Positions 7,453-11,381 of a stretch of 11,381 bases of DNA are shown in pieces. The position numbers and the translations under genes are program-made. Source of the DNA: Azophilus sp964572185 (GTDB lineage: Bacteria; Pseudomonadota; Gammaproteobacteria; Pseudomonadales; Azotimanducaceae); contig CAZNFI010000102.1 in the NCBI GenBank assembly GCA_964572185.1, positions 1 to 11,381 on the forward strand, written 5' to 3'. Numbering within the stretch: the stretch's first letter is position 1; the number at the start of each line of letters is the position of its first letter. The notes beneath the pieces are model-generated. The model was not told the DNA's origin, ran no database searches, and saw only the letters and a program-made list of their open reading frames with translations.

Positions 7453-8382
7453 ATGCAGATTGGCAGACTGATCGCGTTCGCCTGCGGCCTTGGCGCGTGC
7501 TGGGCGCCTCCGGTTCATTCGAGCGATGCCCCGCCCTGTGGTGAAACGGGTGTCTGGATCCAGATTCTCGGCGCCGGCGGCCCGGAACTTGACGACTCCC
7601 GCGGAGCTTCCAGCTACCTGGTGTGGCTCGACAACCAGGCACGCCTGCTGGTCGACACGGCGCCCGGCGCTTCGGTGCGCTTCGATGAAGTGGGCGGGCG
7701 CTTCCAGGATCTCGATGCCATCGTGCTGACCCATCTGCACGCCGACGACACCAGCGACCTCCCAGCCTTCCTGTACGGTTCCCGGTTTCTGGACCGGGAA
7801 CGCCCCCTGACGTTGCTTGGGCCTGATGGCAACGAGGAGTTTCCCGACACCAGAACCTTCGTCGAGCGCATGATCGGGCCCAGCGGCGCCTACCCCTATC
7901 TGGCTGACTTTCTCACCCGCAAACCCAGCGCCGGTTACCGGTTGCGCGTGTGGAACGTACCGGCCAAGGGCCGCAAGCGCTGGGCGGGGTTCGGTTCCGA
8001 CCACCTGGGCCTGGCCGCGGTACCGGTGCATCACGGCAGCGTTCCCAGCCTGGCCTGGCGGGTAGAGACCGGCGGCAAGTCAATCGTGTTCGCCGGTGAC
8101 TTTTCCAATCAGAAAGACCTGATCGCCGGCTTCGCCAGGGATGCGGACGCCCTGGTCGTATCCCATGGCGTACCGGAAACCGCCAGGCCCAGCGCCCGGG
8201 AGCACTTCGCCGTGCCCAGCACACTGGGGCGCGTGGCGACCCGCGCCAATGCCCGCATGCTGCTGCTGGGCCACCGCTCGACCCGCACCCGGGGCCGCGA
8301 GAGTTTCAGCAGGCAGGCCATTGAAGCCGAGTACGCCGGGCCGGTGCTGTTCGCTGACGACCTGGAGTGCTGGGGTCTATAA
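7453..8382 (+). CDS. Exported metallo-beta-lactamase-fold hydrolase
   Basis: 309 residues. The N-terminus MQIGRLIAFACGLGAC is an export signal: either a lipobox (LGAC, lipidated C16) or a signal peptidase I site near VHS-SD (residues 21-25). The mature protein therefore acts in the periplasm or at a membrane. The metallo-beta-lactamase core is clear: THLHADDTSDLP (93-104), H193/H194 in VPVHHGSVP, D216 in VFAGDFS, H238 in VVSHGV and H274 in LLLGHRS. These match the ligand positions of ribonuclease Z or cyclic-nucleotide phosphodiesterase-like members. The usual HxHxDH reads HLHADD, with Asp at position 99 instead of His, which may change the second metal site. The substrate is unknown. ATG 7453 is preceded by TGGAG at a rather long 12-base spacing; a second ATG at 7442 is out of frame and ends after nine codons. 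A weak -10 (TACACT, 7416-7421) precedes it. Confidence 0.88.
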   Translation: MQIGRLIAFACGLGACWAPPVHSSDAPPCGETGVWIQILGAGGPELDDSRGASSYLVWLDNQARLLVDTAPGASVRFDEVGGRFQDLDAIVLTHLHADDTSDLPAFLYGSRFLDRERPLTLLGPDGNEEFPDTRTFVERMIGPSGAYPYLADFLTRKPSAGYRLRVWNVPAKGRKRWAGFGSDHLGLAAVPVHHGSVPSLAWRVETGGKSIVFAGDFSNQKDLIAGFARDADALVVSHGVPETARPSAREHFAVPSTLGRVATRANARMLLLGHRSTRTRGRESFSRQAIEAEYAGPVLFADDLECWGL

Positions 8383-8383
8383 T
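8354..8383 (+). promoter_or_regulatory. Promoter of the THX gene, -10 overlapping the upstream stop codon
   Basis: A perfect TATAAT at 8378-8383 follows CTGACG (8354-8359, 4 of 6 to the -35 consensus) at 18 bases. The TAA stop of the metallo-beta-lactamase-fold gene (8380-8382) lies inside the -10 box. The predicted start point is near 8390, giving a leader of about 57 bases. Confidence 0.7.
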
Positions 8384-8421
8384 GCCCGGCCTCCGAGGCC
8401 GGCCTCCGGCTCGGGGGCATT
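8381..8421 (+). promoter_or_regulatory. Structured leader of the THX gene with competing hairpins
   Basis: CCGGCCT-CCG-AGGCCGG (8386-8402) is a 7-bp stem with a 3-base loop. The same bases also form the 12-base palindrome GAGGCCGGCCTC (8395-8406). A longer pairing AATGCCC/GGGCATT (8381-8387 with 8415-8421) encloses both, although its 5' arm lies partly before the predicted start point. CCGGCCTCCG occurs twice (8386-8395 and 8399-8408). This may be a regulatory leader, a 3' end for the upstream gene, or simply GC-rich repetition. Confidence 0.4.
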
Positions 8422-8446
8422 GACCAACCGAAAGCGAGCAACAGGC

Positions 8447-8554
8447 ATGGGCAAAGGCGACAAACGCAGCAAACGCGGCAAGATCACCCGCGGCACCTTC
8501 GGCGCGCGCCGCAAGAAAAAACCCAGGAAGAACACCCCCAAACCGCGCGGCTGA
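8447..8554 (+). CDS. 30S ribosomal protein THX (bTHX family)
   Basis: 35 residues, starting MGKGDKRSKRGKITRGTFG and continuing with a lysine/arginine/proline-rich tail. This matches the small basic THX protein first known from Thermus, where it sits in a cavity at the head of the 30S subunit and contacts 16S rRNA; the MGKGDK...RGKI..G(T/S)(F/Y)G pattern is diagnostic. It has no enzymatic residues and about half of its residues are basic. It has its own strong promoter overlapping the end of the gene before it. The ribosome site is poor: AGG lies only one base from the ATG. It ends 27 bases before the stop of the convergent amidohydrolase gene. Confidence 0.85.
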   Translation: MGKGDKRSKRGKITRGTFGARRKKKPRKNTPKPRG

Positions 8555-8559
8555 CCGTC

Positions 8560-8573
8560 CCGTAGGGCTACGG
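8560..8573. terminator. Weak hairpin between convergent thx and amidohydrolase genes
   Basis: CCGTA-GGGC-TACGG forms a 5-bp stem with a 4-base loop in the 27-base gap between two converging stop codons. No T-run follows on either strand, so an intrinsic terminator is doubtful. Confidence 0.3.
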
Positions 8574-8581
8574 ACTGATTG

Positions 8582-10249
8582 CTACGACCGTTTCCAGTTG
8601 GCTTTCATGGAACAAAAATTTTGCGATGTGGTTTTTCCGGGCAGCGAGTGGGCATGCGGTGCGGGTATCCGGCACGCCAAGCGTGCTTTGTCTTGCAAGA
8701 CTCTAACGCGCTGAATTGCTTTAAAGGTGCCGGATACCCGCACCACATGCCCACTCTTTTCTGGAATCCAGCCATAGTTCCCTGCACGTCCTCGTCCCGG
8801 CGCGCCGGGTTCCGGACTCGCATGGGACATAACGTCTGGCGAGATGGTTTTTCCACTCAGATAGTCATAGGCAATGTTGGCCATCGCACGCACGCCGGGC
8901 ACCAGGGCTGCTTCATCCGCGTAGAAGAAGGGCGAGTGGTTGGGGATGGCCTGTTCGACGGGAACGTCGGGCGGCCGCACGCCGATGGCGAAGTAGAAGC
9001 CCGGTACCTGTTCCTGAAAGAATGAGAAGTCCTCGGCGCCAGTCTGCCTGGGCCCGGTGACCACGTTCTCCTTGCCGTAAACGCGCTCCAGGGTCGGCAC
9101 CATGGCCGCGGTGAGTTGCGGGTCGTTGTAAGTGACCGGCACGCCCCGGTGGATGGTCACCTCGACCTCGGCCCCCAGCGCGGCACCGACGGTGGTGGCG
9201 ATTTCGCGCACCTGGCGGTGGATCATTTCCCGGGTTTCCACATCGTAGGTTCGGATCGTGCCGCTCAGTTTCGCCCGGTCGGGAACGATGTTGTAACGCA
9301 TGCCGCTCTCGAAGGTGCCCACCGTCACCACCGCCGGCGAAACGGTGATGTCCACCTGGCGGCTGACGATGGTTTGCAGGGCCGTGACAATGTGCGCGCC
9401 GGCAACGATGGGATCAACGCCTTCCCAGGGCCGGGCGCCGTGGGTCTGGCGGCCGATCACCTCGATCTCGTAGCTCTGGGCGCTGGCCATGGCGGCGCCC
9501 GAGCGGTAGCTGGCGGTGCCCACGGTGCCGGCCTGGAACACATGCAGGGCAAAGATCGCATCCACGTCCGGGTTCTGCAGCACGCCCTCGCGCACCATGA
9601 CCTCGGCACCGCTCTCCTCGCCCGGCGGCGCTCCCTCCTCGGCCGGCTGAAAGATGAACTTCACCGTTCCGGGCAATGCCTCGCGCAGGCCCGTGAGCAC
9701 GCTGGCCACGCCCATCAGGATGGCGACATGGTTGTCGTGCCCGCAGGCATGCATGACGCCGACTTCCTTGCCGAGATAGGTGCTCACGACCTTGGAGGCA
9801 TAAGGCAGGCCGGTCTGCTCCACTACCGGCAAGGCGTCCATGTCTGCCCGCAGCGCCACTACCGGGCCCGGTAGGCCGCCCTCCAGAAGGCCGACCACAC
9901 CCGTGTTCGATATGCCGGTCGTAACTTCCAGGCCCAGGTCTTGAAGGTGCGCGGCGACCAGCTTGGCGGTACGAAACTCACGGTTGGACAGTTCCGGATG
10001 CTCGTGAATGTCGCGGCGCCAGGCCACCACCTGCCCTTCCACGGCGGCCGATGCCTCGTCGATCGCTGCGTAAAGGTCGTCGGCGACGCCCTGTCCGGCA
10101 AGAGCAGGCCCCGCCAGCAGGGCCGCGAGCAATAGACCTCGCTTGACGCCAACCGCGGGCGCAACGACGCGCCCCGGCAGAGCAGTGCGTGATGTGCTTG
10201 CTGCCCCATGAAGAGAAAAGCGCGCACCGATGCATTGCCGGGCATTCAT
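8582..10249 (-). CDS. Exported M20D-family amidohydrolase with an 88-residue repeat-derived tail
   Basis: Metal-dependent amidase of peptidase family M20, subfamily D (hippurate hydrolase, N-acyl-amino-acid and auxin-conjugate hydrolases). Ligands are visible: C169 and H171 in HACGHDNH (167-174), E204/E205 in QPAEEG, H236 in ALHV and H438 in NHSPFF; WRRDIHEHPELSNREF (77-92) and TGAEDFSFF (403-411) are also typical. A hydrophobic stretch KRGLLLAALLAGPALAG (36-52) is a Sec signal, so the enzyme is periplasmic or secreted; the n-region before it is long. ATG 10249 is chosen because GAGA lies 6 bases upstream; ATG 10252 and 10282 are alternatives, and no start codon lies closer to the signal. The family domain ends at about K467. 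Residues 468-555 are encoded by a repeat element and contain no M20 sequence. The substrate is not predictable; expressed alone, converging on thx. Confidence 0.92.
   Translation of the reverse strand: MNARQCIGARFSLHGAASTSRTALPGRVVAPAVGVKRGLLLAALLAGPALAGQGVADDLYAAIDEASAAVEGQVVAWRRDIHEHPELSNREFRTAKLVAAHLQDLGLEVTTGISNTGVVGLLEGGLPGPVVALRADMDALPVVEQTGLPYASKVVSTYLGKEVGVMHACGHDNHVAILMGVASVLTGLREALPGTVKFIFQPAEEGAPPGEESGAEVMVREGVLQNPDVDAIFALHVFQAGTVGTASYRSGAAMASAQSYEIEVIGRQTHGARPWEGVDPIVAGAHIVTALQTIVSRQVDITVSPAVVTVGTFESGMRYNIVPDRAKLSGTIRTYDVETREMIHRQVREIATTVGAALGAEVEVTIHRGVPVTYNDPQLTAAMVPTLERVYGKENVVTGPRQTGAEDFSFFQEQVPGFYFAIGVRPPDVPVEQAIPNHSPFFYADEAALVPGVRAMANIAYDYLSGKTISPDVMSHASPEPGAPGRGRAGNYGWIPEKSGHVVRVSGTFKAIQRVRVLQDKARLACRIPAPHAHSLPGKTTSQNFCSMKANWKRS
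8623..8854. repeat. Palindromic repeat element flanked by 16-bp direct repeats
   Basis: GCGATGTGGTTTTTCC (8623-8638) and GCGAGATGGTTTTTCC (8839-8854) match at 14 of 16 bases and are exactly 216 bases (72 codons) apart. Between them lie the 30-bp inverted repeat, an 11-base dyad CTGGA-A-TCCAG (8761-8771) and a 14-base palindrome CCCGGCGCGCCGGG (8796-8809). The amidohydrolase frame stays open across all of it. No transposase is encoded, so it would be a REP/MITE-like passive element. Confidence 0.65.
8646..8756. repeat. 30-bp inverted repeat, one mismatch, 51-base loop
   Basis: Arms at 8646-8675 and 8727-8756 are complementary at 29 of 30 positions; the mismatch is 8657 against 8745. The loop (8676-8726) holds the 10-base palindrome TCTTGCAAGA at 8691-8700. 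As RNA on either strand this is a very stable hairpin. Confidence 0.9.
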
Positions 10250-10262
10250 CATCGTTCTCACG

Positions 10263-10288
10263 GTTACCAAGGGTGCGCGCATGGTAAC
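10263..10288. promoter_or_regulatory. Dyad GTTACCA-N12-TGGTAAC, possible operator of the amidohydrolase gene
   Basis: Perfect 7-base arms at 10263-10269 and 10282-10288. It lies immediately upstream of the ribosome site of the amidohydrolase gene, where a bound repressor or activator could act. No regulator gene is adjacent, apart from the incomplete frame at the window's right end. Confidence 0.4.
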
Positions 10289-10555
10289 TCAATCGGGAGC
10301 AATACAGGCGCCGGCCAACTGGCGCAGCGCCGGGTTTCGGTCCGTACGGCCAGGCCTGGCGGAGCCGCGACGCCCTCGCCCCGAAAGTCGGTTGCGGATG
10401 CGCCCTGGTGTGTTTCAACTTGCCGGAAACGTTGCCGGAGGGGCTTGGCCGGCGCAGTGGTTGACTGCAACATCCGGCTTCACGTCTGGACTTGCGGACA
10501 AGCAGGAAAGCGCGATTCAAGGCGCCACACTCTTCCTGCCCGCATGGCCGCCGCA

Positions 10556-10584
10556 TTGCTCGCCGCAATTGTCGCGCTCATAAT
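10556..10584 (+). promoter_or_regulatory. Nitroreductase promoter
   Basis: CATAAT at 10579-10584 (5 of 6 to -10) follows TTGCTC at 10556-10561 (3 of 6 to -35) with an ideal 17-base spacing. The predicted start near 10591 leaves a leader of about 28 bases that contains AGAGG (10607-10611), 7 bases before the ATG. Confidence 0.6.
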
Positions 10585-10618
10585 GCCGGCCCGCTGCACC
10601 ACAACCAGAGGAAATCCG

Positions 10619-11248
10619 ATGGACTTCGATATCGCCATGACCGACTCGCTGCTGGCCACCACCCGCGCCGTGCGCAAGCGCCTCGACCTGGAAAGGCCCG
10701 TGCCGCGGGCGATTATCGACGAGTGCCTGGAACTGGCCGTGCAGGCGCCCACCGGTTCCAATTCCCAGACCTGGAGGTGGGTGGTGGTCGACGATGCAGG
10801 CCGGCGCGAGGCACTGGCCGACCTGTACCGCAAGAGCGCCGAGCCCTACCTCGCCACTGCCAGGGACCAGGCCAGAGACGCGCAATCGCAGCGCGTGTTC
10901 GACTCGGCCATGTATCTGATGGACCACCTGCAGGAGGTACCCGTGCACGTCATCCCCTGCGTGGCCGGCCGCCCGCCCGAGGGCTCGCCAACGATCATGC
11001 TGGGCGGCCTGTTCGGCTCCATCTTTCCCGCGGTATGGAGTTTCCAGCTGGCACTGCGCGCCCGCGGCCTGGGCTCGACCCTGACCACGCTGCACCTGGT
11101 GCAGGAAAAAGCCGCCGCCGAACTGCTCGGCATCCCGGACGATGTCATGCAGGTGGCCCTGCTGCCCGTGGCCTATACCAAAGGCACCGACTTCAAGCCC
11201 GCAAAACGCCCGCCCGTGGCCAAGATTACGCACTGGAACACATGGTAG
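10619..11248 (+). CDS. Nitroreductase family protein
   Basis: 209-residue FMN-dependent oxidoreductase, presumably NAD(P)H-using and cytoplasmic; members reduce nitroaromatics, quinones, enones or iodotyrosine-like substrates, and the substrate here is unknown. Visible family features: TTRAVRKRLD (14-23), the basic N-terminal segment that binds the FMN phosphate; AVQAPTGSNSQTWRWVVV (40-57), the flavin-contacting helix start; LRARGLGSTLTTLHL (146-160); and the end KGTDFKPAKRPPVAKITHW (188-206), typical of one nitroreductase branch. Length is normal. ATG 10619 is chosen for its AGAGG ribosome site and because it aligns with the family start; the frame extends upstream to another ATG at 10544 that would add a hydrophobic segment, but this covers the predicted promoter. 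The stop overlaps the start of a possible next gene. Confidence 0.92.
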   Translation: MDFDIAMTDSLLATTRAVRKRLDLERPVPRAIIDECLELAVQAPTGSNSQTWRWVVVDDAGRREALADLYRKSAEPYLATARDQARDAQSQRVFDSAMYLMDHLQEVPVHVIPCVAGRPPEGSPTIMLGGLFGSIFPAVWSFQLALRARGLGSTLTTLHLVQEKAAAELLGIPDDVMQVALLPVAYTKGTDFKPAKRPPVAKITHWNTW

Positions 11249-11381
11249 CCGACGGCAAATCGATACCTTCGCCGGCGAAGCGCCGCCGGCACCCGCCCGA
11301 ATCGGCCGCCGAGCCGGGTATGGCGAAGGCGGCCGGCGAGCCCGCGGCACGGCGGCCAACAGGCTGGAAATTCATCGCTGT
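11242..11381 (+). CDS. Possible start of a downstream gene (partial)
   Basis: An open frame of 46 codons runs from ATG 11242 to the window edge. Its start overlaps the nitroreductase stop (ATGGTAG), an arrangement typical of translationally coupled genes. The product starts MVADGKSIPSPAKRRRHPPE and is rich in basic residues, alanine and proline, ending in GWKFIA at the edge. The basic, disordered beginning would suit a DNA-binding regulator, but nothing recognisable is reached. The ribosome site is poor. GC-rich DNA keeps frames open by chance, so this may not be real. Confidence 0.4.
   Translation, partial: MVADGKSIPSPAKRRRHPPESAAEPGMAKAAGEPAARRPTGWKFIA

Larger units (their letters stand above)
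10250..10618. other. Divergent intergenic region between amidohydrolase and nitroreductase genes
   Basis: 369 bases without a convincing gene. It holds the two promoters for the diverging genes, the dyad at 10263-10288, a 12-base-period direct repeat of TTGCCGGA (10420-10427 and 10432-10439), and a short dyad GGCGC-A-GCGCC downstream of 10310. I could not find a convincing minus-strand promoter for the amidohydrolase gene. Confidence 0.5.

Noticed and set aside
6582..7454. 290-codon minus-strand open frame over the 3' half of nadE
   Set aside because: Same reason; no ribosome site and no family-like sequence.
7442..7471. Nine-codon frame MPKPCRLAD just before the hydrolase start, as a leader peptide
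   Set aside because: It merely overlaps the signal-peptide codons in another frame; no attenuator-like structure accompanies it.
8700..8726. Resemblance of the hairpin loop (TCTAACGCG...GAATTG) to an integron attC end
   Set aside because: Only one half of the site is present; the matching second core site at attC distance and an integrase or cassette context are absent.
10544..10618. Upstream ATG giving the nitroreductase a hydrophobic signal-like N-terminus (MAAALLAAIVALIMPARC)
   Set aside because: The family is cytoplasmic, the segment overlaps a good -10 box, and the internal ATG at 10619 has an AGAGG site at ideal spacing.

Overview
The window is GC-rich and carries ordinary bacterial single-copy genes: a paired acyl-CoA dehydrogenase, a long glutamine-dependent NAD+ synthetase, a tiny THX-type ribosomal protein, a secreted M20 amidohydrolase and a nitroreductase. 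Together with -10 boxes of the TATAAT/TAGAAT/CATAAT type and clear Shine-Dalgarno sequences, this suggests a chromosomal segment of a proteobacterium, probably a free-living gammaproteobacterium. The taxonomy is an inference; no marker here is decisive.

Layout. Minus strand, 1-2165: two co-transcribed acyl-CoA dehydrogenase genes, read from 2165 down to 1. The first (1047-2165) looks like the non-catalytic partner and the second (1-1027, cut by the window edge) keeps the catalytic glutamate, so they probably form one heteromeric enzyme. Minus strand, 2405-5257: one large gene of unrecognised function, best started at a TTG codon with a perfect ribosome binding site. Its product has a Ser/Gly/Pro-rich linker and three degenerate repeats of about 90 residues, and its base composition is visibly lower in GC than its neighbours. 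Plus strand, 5448-8554: nadE (NAD+ synthesis), then an exported metallo-beta-lactamase-fold protein, then thx, a 35-residue ribosomal protein whose -10 box overlaps the stop codon of the gene before it. Minus strand, 8582-10249: an exported M20D amidohydrolase that converges on thx. Its last 88 codons run through a repeat element containing a 30-bp inverted repeat. Plus strand, 10619-11381: a nitroreductase, followed with a stop/start overlap by the first 46 codons of another possible gene.

How the genes relate. The only clear functional unit is the acyl-CoA dehydrogenase pair (beta-oxidation-type dehydrogenation of an acyl-CoA, possibly a bulky or branched one). The remaining genes look like a patchwork of housekeeping and accessory functions. 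I see no tRNA, rRNA, CRISPR array, transposase or integrase. The parts most worth following up are the large repeat-bearing protein and the in-frame palindromic element at the end of the amidohydrolase gene.
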